Notes under the pieces: generated by a model
The model's input: only the letters and a program-made list of their open reading frames with translations
What the model was told of the DNA's origin: nothing
Database searches by the model: none
Part shown: piece by piece, positions 15,910 to 34,794 of the stretch
How the letters are laid out: each line of letters begins with the position of its first letter
Numbering within the stretch: position 1 is the first letter of the stretch
Assembly: GCF_002846415.1 (NCBI RefSeq)
Contig: NZ_PJMX01000001.1
Span: forward strand, 682,001 to 746,000
Reading direction: 5' to 3'
DNA length: 64,000 bases
From: Streptomyces sp. TLI_146
GTDB taxonomy: Bacteria > Actinomycetota > Actinomycetes > Streptomycetales > Streptomycetaceae
Translations under genes and position numbers: made by a program

Positions 15910-18018
15910 TCAGCCGGAGACGCTCGGGCGGCCGTTCTCGATATGGCCCATCAGGCGCCTGCGGAACGGGCTCCCGCCGTCCACGGTCACTTCGAGGTCG
16001 TACCAGCCGTGCGCGTCGGCGGCCGAGTGGACCACCGTGCGGCTGCGGCCCGGCTTGACCTTCACGGAACGCGTCCAGTCACGCAGGTCGGCCTCGTCGG
16101 CGTAGCCGAGCGGCCGTACGACGAAGGTGACGGGCCGCTGTCCGCGGTTGCGCAGGGTGAGGTGGACGTCCCTTTCATGGTGGTCCAGGGAGGAGGTCAC
16201 CTCGGCGACGTCCGCGTCGCCGGCGCCCTCGAACTCGCGCCGGAAGCCGTTCGGCCCGGTGACCGTGAACCGGTAGGCGCCGTTCACCGGCACGGTCCAC
16301 TGCCCCTTGCCTCGCACGTCCTTGTGCTGCGGCGCGGCGAACTCCTTGGCGTACGGGTAGAGCGCGAAGTGGACGCTGGCCCGCCCGGTGTTGCTCAGCT
16401 GCACCTGGAGGGCGCCGCCCGCGACCTTCGCGTACGCGTCCGGCTGGTAGGGCAGCGGGCGGGCAGGCCGGGTGCCCTCCTCCTGCACGGGCATCTGCTG
16501 GTGTGCGGGCGGCTCGGGGCGCCAGCGGCCGCTCAGCGGCGGAATGGATCCCGGCCGGTGCACGGAGGGCTGCTGCCTGCCGCGCTTGAAGTCGAAGGCC
16601 GAGGTCAAGTCGCCCGTGACGGTGCGCCGCCAGGCGCTGATGTTGGGCTCGCGCACCCCGGTCCAGCGCTCCAGGAGGCGGATGACGGAGGTGTGGTCGA
16701 AGACCTCGGAGCAGACGTAGCCGCCGACGCTCCAGGGCGAGACCACGAGCATCGGCACCCGCGCGCCGAGGCCGGTCGGCTTGCCCTGCCACTGCTCGTC
16801 GGTCACCTCGGGCGGGGCCACCGGCGGCGGTACGTGGTCGAAGAAGCCGTCGTTCTCGTCGTAGTTGATGAGGACCACGGTGTGCCGCCACACGTCGGGG
16901 TGCTTGCCGAGCGCGTCGAGCACCTTGTAGACGATCGTGGCGCTGTGTACGGGCGAGGAGACGCTGGGGTGCTCGGAGTCCAGCGCGGAGGGCACCAGAT
17001 AGGAGACCTCCGGCAGGGTGCCGGCGGCGACGTCCTTGCCGAACGCGTCGGCGAGCGTACCGGTCGGCACCCGCCTCAGGCCCCGCTCGAACAGGCTGCG
17101 TTCGGCCGGGGTGAGCGTGGCCACGCCCTGGTCGAGCAGCCCGAGGAGCCGTTGGCGCTCAGCCTCGTTCGGGGCCTCGCGCACGACGGAGTAGAAGGAC
17201 TCCATGTACGTGTGCCCACCCGTCCTGGCCAGCGCCTTGCGCGCGATCGCCTTGAACGTGGTGAAGAACTCGATCTGGTTGTCGGTGAAGTTCTCCCACT
17301 CGGTGTACGTCTTCCAACTGCGCCCGGCCTTCTCCAGCCGCTCGGCGTAGGTGCCCCAGTCATACCCGGGGTGGGTGCCTTCGTCGTAGGCGTCGTTGCC
17401 GACGGCCCGCTGGCCGTTCGGCTCGTATCCGGTCTTCCCGCTCCACAGGTGGTTGCGGTTGGGGCTGGTGGAGCTGTGGATGGAGGAGTGGTAGGCATCA
17501 CACACGGTGAAGGTGTCGGCGAGCTCGTAGTGCAGCGGGATGTCCTGGCGGTCGTAGTACGCCATGGTCGCCGAGGTCTTGGCGGACACCCAGTTGTCCA
17601 TCCAACCGCCGTTCCAGGCCTTGGCACCGCCGGACCAGGAGTGGTCGAGGGCGCCTATGTACTGGAGGTCCTTGTGCTGGGTGGCGGCGGCGCCGCGTAC
17701 GGAGAAGGGCAGGACGGTGCTGCCCAGTGGCCCCGGCTGCTCGAACACGGGCTTTCCGCCCGGGAGTTGAAGGGCATTGCGGTCACCGAAACCGCGGACT
17801 CCGCGCAGGGCGCCGAAGTAGTGGTCGAAGGAACGGTTCTCCTGCATGAGGATCACGACGTGCTTGACCGCGCTCAGCCCGCCGGCCGGGGGTCCCGCGG
17901 ACATCGCGGTCTGCAGCGAGGGCGGCAGCAGGGAGCCGGCCGTGGCCGCACCGAGGGCGCCGCCGCCCAGTGCGAACAGTCGTCGCCGTGACATGCCGCC
18001 TGCGTTGTCCGTGGTCAA
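15910..18018 (-). CDS. Secreted phosphocholine-type phospholipase C
   Basis: A 702-residue product starting at TTG just after GGAGGG. The twin-arginine signal SRRRLFALGGGALGAATAG covers about residues 9-30. The catalytic domain follows: VILMQENRSFDHYFG, the metal-binding and nucleophile block of the phosphoesterase family (acid phosphatase AcpA/PLC), then SSTSPNRNHLWSG, and INYDENDGFFDHVPPP near residue 380. The C-terminal 200 residues form two beta-sandwich domains typical of this family. The enzyme would cleave phosphatidylcholine or sphingomyelin outside the cell and release phosphate. Phosphate-starvation control is common in the family but no PHO box was identified here. Confidence 0.9.
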   Translation of the reverse strand: MTTDNAGGMSRRRLFALGGGALGAATAGSLLPPSLQTAMSAGPPAGGLSAVKHVVILMQENRSFDHYFGALRGVRGFGDRNALQLPGGKPVFEQPGPLGSTVLPFSVRGAAATQHKDLQYIGALDHSWSGGAKAWNGGWMDNWVSAKTSATMAYYDRQDIPLHYELADTFTVCDAYHSSIHSSTSPNRNHLWSGKTGYEPNGQRAVGNDAYDEGTHPGYDWGTYAERLEKAGRSWKTYTEWENFTDNQIEFFTTFKAIARKALARTGGHTYMESFYSVVREAPNEAERQRLLGLLDQGVATLTPAERSLFERGLRRVPTGTLADAFGKDVAAGTLPEVSYLVPSALDSEHPSVSSPVHSATIVYKVLDALGKHPDVWRHTVVLINYDENDGFFDHVPPPVAPPEVTDEQWQGKPTGLGARVPMLVVSPWSVGGYVCSEVFDHTSVIRLLERWTGVREPNISAWRRTVTGDLTSAFDFKRGRQQPSVHRPGSIPPLSGRWRPEPPAHQQMPVQEEGTRPARPLPYQPDAYAKVAGGALQVQLSNTGRASVHFALYPYAKEFAAPQHKDVRGKGQWTVPVNGAYRFTVTGPNGFRREFEGAGDADVAEVTSSLDHHERDVHLTLRNRGQRPVTFVVRPLGYADEADLRDWTRSVKVKPGRSRTVVHSAADAHGWYDLEVTVDGGSPFRRRLMGHIENGRPSVSG

Positions 18019-18438
18019 CTGACCCTCCTGAGCCGTGCGAGGTATGTACAGGGAGGAACGCTATCGACCCCGGGTGTCCACCAGAAGACCCCACCTCGCC
18101 CTCCGGGTAAACGTCCAACCCTCCACCTGCGAAAGTCCAACAGTCGGGGCGGCACCTTCTCCCGCCTCGTCATGACGGGCCGCCACGCCGGGCAGGTGTG
18201 GATCGAGGCCGCGGCCTGCTGGAGTGGACAGTCGTACCAACGAGCCACTGCCGGGTGCGTGAACGTGATGTCCCGGGCGTGCCGCGGTGTCAGCCGATGC
18301 CGCGTCCCTTGAGCGCAGCCGCGAAGGCGCCCACCTCGTAGAGGGCGTCGAAGCCGCGGGATACAACTTCGTCATCCCCCACTACTGAGCGCTGATTGTC
18401 GGATCTCCCGCCCCGCGGCGCCCCCGGCACCGCGTCGG
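18019..18438. other. Intergenic gap between phospholipase C and the NRPS cluster
   Basis: About 420 bases. The end nearest the exporter contains a short leftward open stretch (VVGDDEVVSRGFDALYEVGA, stop near 18290) that could be the C-terminal remnant of a lost gene, but it is too short to identify. The rest holds the probable promoter for the phospholipase gene. I take this gap as the left boundary of the peptide cluster. Confidence 0.4.
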
Positions 18439-19731
18439 CTACCTCGGAACCTCCGTCTCTGTCTCCGGTACCGGCAGGTCCCGCAGGGTGCGCAGGGGGC
18501 CCTTCAGCAGAAGCAGCGCGCACAGGGCGTTGCCCGCGTACAGGATCCACAGGGCGGCGCGGTCGCCTGCGGCCGTGCCCAGGGCGCCGCCCAGCAGGCT
18601 GCCGACCGGGACCGTGCCGTACATCACGAAGCGGATGCCGGAGCTGACCCGGCCGAGCATCTCGGGCGGGCAGTACGCCTGGCGGAAGCTGACGATGACG
18701 ATGTTCCCGGCAACGATCCCGGCCATCATGCAGAACTCGCCCACCAAGAACGCCAGCAGACCCACGCCGTCGCTGGTCAGGGGGATCAGCAGGCCGAAAG
18801 GACCGGCACCGAAGGCGCACAGCAACACCGCGCGGGCGGTGCCGACCCGGCGGGCCAGACGCGGTGAGAGGACCGCGCCCAGTACGCCGCCGAGCCCGGC
18901 CAGGGCGATCAGTACGCCGATGACGGTGCCGTCGGCGCCGACCGTGCGGCTGAGGAAGAGGATCACCAGGGACTGGGCACCGGCGAGGAAGAGGTTCATC
19001 GCCGCGTCGCACACCAGGATCGTGCGCAGGAACGGGTCACCGGTGAGGAAGGCGACGCCGTCGCGGATCTCACGGAGCAGCGTCTTCTTTCCCGGCGCGC
19101 GTTCCTCACCGCCCGGCGGGCTCTCCGGGGTGCGGATCCGGGCCAGCAGGACCGCCGAGATCAGGAAGCTCAGCCCGTCGGTGAGGAAGCCGACGGCCGC
19201 GCTTCCGGCCTGGGCCAGCGCGCCGCCCGCGCCCGGGGCGACGACCTCGGCGGCGGACTCGCTGGTCTGCAACCGGGCGTTGCCGTCCGCGAGTTGCCCG
19301 GCGGGCAGCAGGGCCGGCAGATACGCGCTGTAGGCGGCCCGGAAGAACACATCGGCCGTGCCCAGCAGGAGGGACACCACCAGGAGTTGGGTGGTCGTCA
19401 GGGCGTCCAGCCAGGCCGCGACGGTCAGGGAGAACATCAGGGCCGCCGAGACCGTGTTGCACACGATCATCACGGGCCGCCGTCGCATCCGGTCCGTCCA
19501 GGCGCCCACCGGCAGACCGATGAGCAGCCAGGGCAGCCATGCGGCGGCGTTGAGCAGGCCCATGGTGAACGCCCCGGCGCCGAGCGCGTTCACCGCGATC
19601 AGCGGCAGCAGGACCCGGGTCGCCGCGCTGCCGAGCTGGCTCACCGACTCCCCCGCCCACAGCAGGCGGAAGTCCCGGTGGCCCAGGGGGCCCGGCGTCT
19701 TCTGCGGCCGGGCCGACGTCGCCGCGCTCAT
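18439..19731 (-). CDS. MFS exporter of the peptide cluster
   Basis: A 430-residue major facilitator with about 11-12 hydrophobic helices. It begins [19 protein letters not shown], as in enterobactin-exporter-like and macrolide-efflux-like MFS proteins, with a [15 protein letters not shown] loop after helix 2 and the central loop at about residues 205-230. Its ATG overlaps the stop of the large NRPS by four bases (ATGA), so it is the last gene of the biosynthetic operon. It most likely exports the finished peptide and gives self-protection. The C-terminal half retains a [13 protein letters not shown] basic loop. Confidence 0.87.
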   Translation of the reverse strand: MSAATSARPQKTPGPLGHRDFRLLWAGESVSQLGSAATRVLLPLIAVNALGAGAFTMGLLNAAAWLPWLLIGLPVGAWTDRMRRRPVMIVCNTVSAALMFSLTVAAWLDALTTTQLLVVSLLLGTADVFFRAAYSAYLPALLPAGQLADGNARLQTSESAAEVVAPGAGGALAQAGSAAVGFLTDGLSFLISAVLLARIRTPESPPGGEERAPGKKTLLREIRDGVAFLTGDPFLRTILVCDAAMNLFLAGAQSLVILFLSRTVGADGTVIGVLIALAGLGGVLGAVLSPRLARRVGTARAVLLCAFGAGPFGLLIPLTSDGVGLLAFLVGEFCMMAGIVAGNIVIVSFRQAYCPPEMLGRVSSGIRFVMYGTVPVGSLLGGALGTAAGDRAALWILYAGNALCALLLLKGPLRTLRDLPVPETETEVPR

Positions 19732-22700
19732 CGGCGCACCAGCGCTTCACCGAGCAGCCCATCGGCGGGCAGCGACTCGCCGGGCAGCGCCTGGCGCAGC
19801 AGCGCACCGATCTCGGAGGCCGGTTTGGGCGTCATCATCTCGCCGTGGGTGCAGGGCGCCTGATGGTGGGTGATCCGGCCCGTCAGATAGGGCCGCCAGG
19901 TCCGCGGATCCGGTGTGCCGGGCTCGTGCGCGGCCGACACCAGGGTGAGGTCCCCGTCGAACACGGCGGGGCGGTGCCCGGCCGCGAGCGTGTCGTGGTG
20001 GGCGAACGTCTCGCCCAGCGCCGCGACCGTCTTCTCGTCGAGCGCTGCCAGCGGGCCGTCCTGTGTACGGGCCGTCCGCAGGAAGTCCGGCAGGGACAGC
20101 GGGCCGGTGGCGGGCACCGGGCCAGCCGGGTAGCCGAGCGATTCCAGCAGTTCGCGCAGCGGGTCCGCCATCGCCGCCGCCTCCTCCGCGCCGGGGTAGC
20201 CGTCGAGGAGCACCGGGGCCGCCACTTCCTGTCCCGCCTCGCGCAGTCGTACCGCGACCGCGTGCGCGACCAGGGCGCCGAAGGACCAGCCGAGGAGGTG
20301 GTAGGGGCCGGACGGCTGGACGGTGCGGATGAGGGCCGCGTAGTCCTCGGCCATCTCCGCCACGCTCGCCGGGCGCGCCCCCGCCTCGCTGAGCGCGCGG
20401 GCCTGGAGGGCGTGCACGGGACGGTCGGGCCCGAGGTGGTCCAGGAGTTCCCGGTAGACCCAGCCGATCCCCGCACCCGGGTGGACGCAGAACAGCGGCG
20501 GCTGTGCGCCGGTGCCGGGCTGGAGGGTGATCAGCGGCGCCGTCGGCTCGTCGTCGGTGCGGCCGGTGGCCGCGCGGGCGGCGAGGCCCGCGACGGTCGG
20601 GGCGGCGAACAGGTCCTGGACACCCAGCTCCTCGCCCAGCGTCTCGCGGACGCGGGACATCAGCCGGGCGGCCAGCAGGGAGTGCCCGCCGAGCGCGAAG
20701 AAGCCGTCGTACGCGCCGACGCTGCCCCGCGGCAGGTCCAGGACCTCGGCGAACAGGTCCGCCATGGCCTGCTCCCTGGGGGTGCGCGGAGCCGCACCTG
20801 CCGTACGGGGGCCCTGGGGGGCGGGCAGCGCGGCCCGGTCGAGCTTGTCATTGGGCGTACGTGGGAACGCCTCCAGCACGACGAACGCCGAGGGCACCAT
20901 GTGATCCGGGAGTACGGCGCCCAGGTGGGCCCGCAGTTCGTCCGCTTCCACGGCCGCGGCGACGCCCTGCGCCGGGACGGTGTAGGCGACCAGCCGGTCG
21001 CCGCCCGGCCCGTCGCGCCGTACGGCGACCGCCGCCTGGGCGACGCCCGGGGCGCTCGCGAGGGCGGCCTCGATCTCACCGAGTTCGATGCGGAATCCAC
21101 GGATCTTGACCTGGTCGTCGGTGCGTCCGAGGTAGTCCAGGACGCCGTCGGCCGTCCAGCGGACCAGGTCGCCGGTGCGGTACATCCGTGCGCCCGGCTC
21201 GAACGGGCAGGCCACGAACCGCTCGGCGGTCAGCCCCGGCCGGCCCAGGTAGCCGCGGGCGAGCCCGGCCCCGGCAAGGTAGAGCTCGCCGCGTACACCC
21301 GGGGCCACCGGGCGCAGGGCCTCGTCCAGCACATAGGCGCGGGTGTTGGAGACGGGCTCGCCGACCAGGGGGCGTGCGCTGCGGGAGATCTGCCACCACA
21401 GGGCGTCGACGGTGCACTCGGTCGGTCCGTACAGGTTGAAGGCGACCAGGTTGTCGGTGTGGCGCAGCCGGGTCCACAGCTGCTCGTCCGCAGCCTCGCC
21501 GCCGATGAGGAGCACGCTCGGCGGGGTGTCGAGCAGTCCCTCCTCGACCAGTTGCGCGGCGTGGGTGGGGGTGACGTCGACGACGTCGAGGGCGGTCGCC
21601 GCGATGTGGCGGACGAAGGCGGCCGCGTCGCGGCGGACGCTGTCGCCGATCAGGTGGAGCTCGTGCCCGGCCACCAGCCACATCAGGCCGTCCAGGGACG
21701 CGTCGAAGGAGAGCGAGGCGGCGAGCGCCACGCGCAACTGCCGGCCCCCGGTGGCCTGTTCGGCCGTGGTCATGGTGTGGGCGCGGTGGAAGGCGTGGAG
21801 GTTGCGCAGGGCCGCGTGGTCGACGACGACGCCCTTGGGGCGGCCGGTGGAGCCGGAGGTGTAGACGAGGTACGCGGCGTCGCCGGGGCGCGGCGCCCGG
21901 TCCGGTCCGGCAGTGGAGTGGGCTGCGGTGGCCGGCTCGTCGTCCAGGAGGATCCGGGGCAACCGGGCAGTGCCGTCCAGAGGCAGACGGGCGGCGGTCG
22001 CGCTGTCGCTGACCAGGAGTGCCGGGGCGGAGTCGGCCAGCATGTGGGCGATCCGCTCGTCGGGGTAGTCGGTGTCGAGGTGGACGAAGGCGGCGCCCGC
22101 CTTGAGGACGGCCAGCAGGGCGGCGACGGAGTCGGCCGAGCGGGGCAGCGCCAGTGCGACCACCCGCTCGGGCCCGGCGCCGGCGGCGATCAGGAGCTGG
22201 GCGAGGCGGTTGGCGCGGGCGTCGAGCTCGGCGAAGGTGAGCCGGGTTCCGTCGTGGACGAGCGCGGTGGCCTGCGGGGTGCGGGCGGCCTGCGCCGCGA
22301 ACAGCTCGGGCACGGTGGCGGCCGGCACGGGCAGCGCGGTGTCGTTCCACCCCGTCAGCAACCGGTGGCGGTCCGCCTCCGTCAGCGGGTCGGCGTCCGC
22401 GACGGGCCGGTGCGGCTCGGCCGCCAGCTGCCCGAGCACCCGGGCCAGCCCGGTGGCCACCGTCTCCGCGGTGGCCCGGTCGAAGAGTTCGGCCGCGTAC
22501 TCCACGTGTCCGGCGATGCCCGCCGGGGCGCCGTCGGCGGTGGAGCGCTGTTGGATGTCCACGGTCAGGTCGAACTGGGCCACGTCGAAGCGGAACGGCT
22601 CGGGGCGCACGTCCAGGCCGGCCAGCTCCAGGGCTCCGTCGCTGTCGTCCTGCACTTGGAGCATGACCTGGAAGAGGGGGTGGCGGGCGAGGGAGCGCTC

Positions 22701-25700
22701 GGGGTTGAGTACCTCCACGACCCGCTCGAAGGGCACGTCCTGGTGCTCGTACGCCTGCAGATCCGCCTCGCGGACGCGGCCGAGGAGGTCGGCGAAGGTG
22801 GGGTCGCCCGATACGTCGGTGCGCAGCACCAGCGTGTTGACGAAGAACCCGACCAGGTCGTCCAGGGCCTCCTCACCGCGCCCGGCCACCGGGGTGCCGA
22901 TCGGGATGTCACTGCCGGCGCCGAGGCGGGACAGGAGCACCGCGAGAGCGGCCTGGACCACCATGAACACGGTGCAGCCGTGCTCGCGGGCCAGTTGGAG
23001 CAGGTTCGCGTGGAGGGCGGCGTCCACTTCGATGGGCACGGCCGCGCCGGTGAAGCCCGGCGTGGCCGGGCGCGGCCGGTCGTAGGGCAGCGCCAGCTCT
23101 GCCGGGGCATCCGCCAGCGCGCCGCGCCAGAAGGCGAGTTGACGGGCCATCGGCGCGGCCGGGTCGTCCTCCTGGCCCAGCAGTTCGCGCTGCCAGAGCG
23201 TGTAGTCGACGTACTGCACCGGCAGCGGAGCGAACTCGGGCGCACGCCCGTCGCGGCGCGCCTCGTACGCCTGGGCCAGATCGTTGAAGAGCGGGCCCCA
23301 GGACCAGCCGTCCAGAGCGATGTGGTGCACGACGAGCGCGAGGACGTGCTCGTCGTCGGCCGTGCGGTAGAGCGCCGCGCGCACCGGCGGGCGGGCCGCC
23401 AGGTCGAACGGCTCGGCCAGCAGGGCTTCGAGTGCGGCGCCGGGCTCCTCGGGCCCGCACGCGACGAGGTCGGGGCGGACCGTGGCGTCGGCGGCGGGCA
23501 GCACCCGCTGGTAGGGCTCGCCGTGTGTTTCGGGGAACACCGTGCGCAGCGCCTCGTGGCGGCCGGTCACATCCGTGAGCGCCGCGGCCAGGGCGTCGGT
23601 GTCCAGCGGGCCGCGCAGCCGCAGGGCGAACGGGCAGTGGTAGGCGGCGCCCTGGCCGGCCCGGCTGAGGAACCACAGGCGGCGCTGGGCGGGAGACAGC
23701 GGCGGGGCGGCGGGGCGCTCCAGTGCCGGGGCGAGCGCCGGACGCGCCCGGTCAGGGCCGTCCGCGCTGCCGAGGCGAATGGCGAGCCCGGCGACGGTGG
23801 GGTGCTGGAAGAGGTCGCGGATGCCGAGCTCGGCGCCGAGCGCCGAACGGACCCGCGAGAGCAGCCGGGTGGCGAGCAGGGAGTGTCCGCCGAGGTCGAA
23901 GAAGCTGTCCTCGGCGCCGATCGAGGGCACGCCGAGCACCTGGGCGAACAGGGCCGCCAGGATCTCCTCGCGCAGGCCGCGCGGGGCCCGGGAGGCGCTC
24001 TCGGCGCTGAAGTCGGGCGCGGGCAGCGCGGGGCGGTCCAGCTTGCCGTTGCGGTTCATGGGGAAGCTCTCCACGGCCACGAACGCCGAGGGGATCATGT
24101 GGTCGGGCAGGTGCTCGGCGAGCTGCTTGCGCAAGGTGGCCGCCTGCACGCTGTGGCCCGCGGCCGCGATGACGTACGCCACCAGGCGCTTGCCGCCCAC
24201 GCCGCCGTCGCGGGCGATCACCGCGGCCTGGGCGACCTGCGGGCAGCGGCGCAGCGCGGCCTCCACCTCGCCGGGCTCGATGCGGAAGCCGCGGATCTTG
24301 ACCTGGTCGTCGGCGCGGCCGAGGTAGTCGAGCGCGCCGCCGGCCGTCCAGCGGACCAGGTCGCCGGTGCGGTACATCCGTGCGCCCGGCTCGAACGGGC
24401 AGGCCACGAAGCGGCCTGCGGTCAGGGCGGGGCGGCCCAGATAGCCGCGGGCCAGGCCCGAACCCGCCAGGTAGAGCTCGCCCGCGACGCCCGGGCCGAC
24501 CGGGCGCAGCCGCTCGTCCAGGACATAGGCGCGGGTGTTGGCGAGGGGGAGGCCCACCAGCGGCTCCTGGCTGTCGGCGGCGTCCCACCACAGGGTGTCG
24601 ACGCTGCACTCGGTGGGGCCGTAGAGGTTGTGGCAGAGCAGGCCCTCGGCGGCGCGGACCCTGCTCCACAGGGCCCGGCCCGCCGCCTCGCCGCCCAGCA
24701 GCAGCACGCCCGGGCGGTGGCCGGGCCCGTCCAGCAGGCCTTCCTCGACGAGCTGTTCGGCGTAGGTGGGTGTCACGTCGAGCGCGTCGATACCGGTCGC
24801 GGCGATGTGCCGGACCAGGGCGGCGGCGTCGCGGCGGGTGTCGTCGTCGACGAGGTGCAGCTCATGGCCCGCCACCATCCACAGCAGTCCCTCCCAGGAG
24901 GTGTCGAAGGAGAGGGCCGCGGTCAGCGCCATGCGCAGCGGGCTGCCGTCGCCCCGCTCCTCGGCGCGGGCGATGACCCCGGCGCGGTGGAAGGCGTAGA
25001 GGTTGCGCAGTCCGGCGTGGTCGATCACCACGCCCTTGGGCTCACCGGTGGATCCGGAGGTGTGGATGACGTAGGCGGCGTGGTGCGGGTGGATCGCGCG
25101 GCCCAGGTCGCCGGAGGGGAAGTGGCCGGGGGCGTCGACGAGGACGTGGCCTGCGGCCGTGGCCGGCAGGTGGGGTGCGGTGGCGCGGTCGGTGACGACC
25201 GTGGTCGAGGTGGCGAGCAGCTTGGCGATGCGCTCGGCCGGGTAGTCGGTGTCGACGGGCACGAACGCGGCTCCGGCCTTGAGCACCGCCAGCAGCGCGA
25301 TGACCGACTCCGCCGAGCGGGGCAGCGCCAGAGCGACCAGGTCCTCGGGTCCCACGCCGTGCGCGACCAGGCGGTGGGCGAGGGAGTTGGCCCGGCTGTT
25401 GAGTTCGGCGAAGCTGAGCGCGGTGTCCCCGAAGACAAGGGCGGTCGCGTCCGGCGTGCGCTGCGCCTGTGCCTCGAACAGCTGGGGCAACATCTGCTCG
25501 GGGACCGGGGCCGCGGTGTCGTTCCACCCGCTCAGGACCAGGTGGCGCTGCTCGGCGCTGAGGGGGTCGGCGAGCGCGGCCGGCCGCGCCGGGTCGGCGG
25601 CCAGCTGTTCCAGTACGCGGCTCAGCGCGGCGGCGATCGAGGTGGCGCTCTCCCGGTCGAAGAGGTCGGTGGCGTACTCCAGCGCTCCGGTGATTCCGGC

Positions 25701-26879
25701 CGGCGTGCCGTCCGCGGCCCGCCTTTCGTGGAAGTCCACGGTCAGGTCGAACTTGGCGACGTCCCAGCCGACCGGCTGCTCGGCGCAGGCCACCCCGGGC
25801 AGCGCGAACGCCGGGCCCGCGCCGCTCTCCAGGGTCATCATGACCTGGAAGAGGGGGTGGCGGGCGAGGGAGCGCTCGGGGTTGAGCGCCTCCACGACCC
25901 GCTCGAAGGGCACGTCCTGGCGCTCGTACGCCTCCAGATCCGCCTCCCGCACCCGCTCCAGGAGCTCGGCGAAGCTGGGGTCGCCCGACACATCGGTGCG
26001 CAGCACCAGGGTGTTGACGAAGAACCCGACCAGATCGTCCAGCGCCTCCTCACCCCGCCCGGCCACCACCGTGCCCAGCGGGATGTCCTCCCCCGCCCCC
26101 AGCCGCGACAGCAGCACCGCGAGACCGGCCTGGAGGGCCATGAACAGGGTGCAGCCGTGCTCCTGGGCCACCTCGGCCAGGCGCGCGTGCAGGGCGGCGT
26201 CCAGCTCCACCGGCACCGAACCGCCCGCGAAGCTCGCCACCGCCGGACGCGGCCGGTCGTACGGCAGCGCCAGCTCCGCCGGAAGCGCGGCCAGCTCCTG
26301 GCGCCAGTAGCCGAGCTGCTCGGCGATCACGCTCTGCGGGTCGTCCTCCTCGCCCAGCGTCTCGCGCTGCCATGCGGCGTAGTCGGCGTACTGCACCGGC
26401 AGCGGCGCGAACTCGGGCGCACGCCCCTCGCGACGCGCCTCGTACGCCGTGGCGAGGCCGCCCAGGAGCGGGCCCCACGACCAGCCGTCCGTGGCGATGT
26501 GGTGGATCACCAGGGACAGGACGAACTCCTCGCCTCCCAGCGCGAACAGAGTGGCCCGTACCGGCAGTTCACCGGTCAGGTCGAAGACGTGGCCCGCCTC
26601 GGCGGCGAGGGCGGCCGGCAGGGCGTCCTCGGTCATCTCGACCCTGCGCAGGGTGGGGGTGCGGTCGAGGACCTTCTGTACGGGCTCGCCGTCCACCTCG
26701 GGGTAGACGGTCCGCAGCACCTCGTGCCGCAGGGCCACGTCCTCCAGGGCCGCAGCCAGCGCCACCCAGTCGAGCCGGCCGCTCAGGCGGGTGGTCAGGG
26801 GGCAGTTGTAGGCCGGGCCGGTCTCGGCCATCCGGTTGAGGAACCACAGCCGTCGCTGGGCGAAGGAAACGGGGTACAC
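19728..26879 (-). CDS. NRPS, C-A-T-C-A-T-TE (modules 5 and 6, release)
   Basis: A 2383-residue synthetase from a GTG preceded by AGGAG. Rough domain positions: C 1-440 (HHIATDG), A 460-960, T 970-1040 (LGGHSLL), C 1055-1490 (HHIALDG), A 1510-2000, T 2010-2085 (LGGHSLL), TE 2110-2383 (catalytic Ser in GWSFGAL, His in THGEMM). Both C domains are of the L-donor/L-acceptor type and there is no epimerase. My reading of the substrate pockets gives DTEDLGLVDK for the first A domain and DADDLGLVDK for the second. Both resemble the known Gln code DAQDLGVVDK, but with an acid at pocket position 239. This suggests citrulline, arginine or ornithine-like residues. The second A10 motif reads NDKLD instead of NGKLD. 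The TE should release, and perhaps cyclise, the peptide. Confidence 0.92.
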   Translation of the reverse strand: MYPVSFAQRRLWFLNRMAETGPAYNCPLTTRLSGRLDWVALAAALEDVALRHEVLRTVYPEVDGEPVQKVLDRTPTLRRVEMTEDALPAALAAEAGHVFDLTGELPVRATLFALGGEEFVLSLVIHHIATDGWSWGPLLGGLATAYEARREGRAPEFAPLPVQYADYAAWQRETLGEEDDPQSVIAEQLGYWRQELAALPAELALPYDRPRPAVASFAGGSVPVELDAALHARLAEVAQEHGCTLFMALQAGLAVLLSRLGAGEDIPLGTVVAGRGEEALDDLVGFFVNTLVLRTDVSGDPSFAELLERVREADLEAYERQDVPFERVVEALNPERSLARHPLFQVMMTLESGAGPAFALPGVACAEQPVGWDVAKFDLTVDFHERRAADGTPAGITGALEYATDLFDRESATSIAAALSRVLEQLAADPARPAALADPLSAEQRHLVLSGWNDTAAPVPEQMLPQLFEAQAQRTPDATALVFGDTALSFAELNSRANSLAHRLVAHGVGPEDLVALALPRSAESVIALLAVLKAGAAFVPVDTDYPAERIAKLLATSTTVVTDRATAPHLPATAAGHVLVDAPGHFPSGDLGRAIHPHHAAYVIHTSGSTGEPKGVVIDHAGLRNLYAFHRAGVIARAEERGDGSPLRMALTAALSFDTSWEGLLWMVAGHELHLVDDDTRRDAAALVRHIAATGIDALDVTPTYAEQLVEEGLLDGPGHRPGVLLLGGEAAGRALWSRVRAAEGLLCHNLYGPTECSVDTLWWDAADSQEPLVGLPLANTRAYVLDERLRPVGPGVAGELYLAGSGLARGYLGRPALTAGRFVACPFEPGARMYRTGDLVRWTAGGALDYLGRADDQVKIRGFRIEPGEVEAALRRCPQVAQAAVIARDGGVGGKRLVAYVIAAAGHSVQAATLRKQLAEHLPDHMIPSAFVAVESFPMNRNGKLDRPALPAPDFSAESASRAPRGLREEILAALFAQVLGVPSIGAEDSFFDLGGHSLLATRLLSRVRSALGAELGIRDLFQHPTVAGLAIRLGSADGPDRARPALAPALERPAAPPLSPAQRRLWFLSRAGQGAAYHCPFALRLRGPLDTDALAAALTDVTGRHEALRTVFPETHGEPYQRVLPAADATVRPDLVACGPEEPGAALEALLAEPFDLAARPPVRAALYRTADDEHVLALVVHHIALDGWSWGPLFNDLAQAYEARRDGRAPEFAPLPVQYVDYTLWQRELLGQEDDPAAPMARQLAFWRGALADAPAELALPYDRPRPATPGFTGAAVPIEVDAALHANLLQLAREHGCTVFMVVQAALAVLLSRLGAGSDIPIGTPVAGRGEEALDDLVGFFVNTLVLRTDVSGDPTFADLLGRVREADLQAYEHQDVPFERVVEVLNPERSLARHPLFQVMLQVQDDSDGALELAGLDVRPEPFRFDVAQFDLTVDIQQRSTADGAPAGIAGHVEYAAELFDRATAETVATGLARVLGQLAAEPHRPVADADPLTEADRHRLLTGWNDTALPVPAATVPELFAAQAARTPQATALVHDGTRLTFAELDARANRLAQLLIAAGAGPERVVALALPRSADSVAALLAVLKAGAAFVHLDTDYPDERIAHMLADSAPALLVSDSATAARLPLDGTARLPRILLDDEPATAAHSTAGPDRAPRPGDAAYLVYTSGSTGRPKGVVVDHAALRNLHAFHRAHTMTTAEQATGGRQLRVALAASLSFDASLDGLMWLVAGHELHLIGDSVRRDAAAFVRHIAATALDVVDVTPTHAAQLVEEGLLDTPPSVLLIGGEAADEQLWTRLRHTDNLVAFNLYGPTECTVDALWWQISRSARPLVGEPVSNTRAYVLDEALRPVAPGVRGELYLAGAGLARGYLGRPGLTAERFVACPFEPGARMYRTGDLVRWTADGVLDYLGRTDDQVKIRGFRIELGEIEAALASAPGVAQAAVAVRRDGPGGDRLVAYTVPAQGVAAAVEADELRAHLGAVLPDHMVPSAFVVLEAFPRTPNDKLDRAALPAPQGPRTAGAAPRTPREQAMADLFAEVLDLPRGSVGAYDGFFALGGHSLLAARLMSRVRETLGEELGVQDLFAAPTVAGLAARAATGRTDDEPTAPLITLQPGTGAQPPLFCVHPGAGIGWVYRELLDHLGPDRPVHALQARALSEAGARPASVAEMAEDYAALIRTVQPSGPYHLLGWSFGALVAHAVAVRLREAGQEVAAPVLLDGYPGAEEAAAMADPLRELLESLGYPAGPVPATGPLSLPDFLRTARTQDGPLAALDEKTVAALGETFAHHDTLAAGHRPAVFDGDLTLVSAAHEPGTPDPRTWRPYLTGRITHHQAPCTHGEMMTPKPASEIGALLRQALPGESLPADGLLGEALVRR
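21149..21218. repeat. 70-bp exact repeat, copy 1 (A domain of module 6)
   Basis: This stretch encodes the A7-A8 region ([20 protein letters not shown]) and is identical base for base to 24341-24410 in the A domain of module 5. Exact identity within diverged flanks indicates recent duplication or gene conversion between the modules. Confidence 0.85.
24341..24410. repeat. 70-bp exact repeat, copy 2 (A domain of module 5)
   Basis: Direct repeat of 21149-21218, 3.2 kb away in the same gene and in the same orientation. Confidence 0.85.
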
Positions 26880-26918
26880 GGGATTCTCCTGGAAAGTGCG
26901 CGGGGACGACGGGGTGGG

Positions 26919-34769
<7,851 letters not shown>

Positions 34770-34794
34770 GGTTGGTTCGCTTCCCGGTGGTGGG

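Noticed and set aside
18290..19012. Leftward 240-residue ORF at the cluster edge
   Set aside because: It is out of frame with, and contained in, the MFS exporter gene; only its last 30 codons lie outside and cannot be identified.
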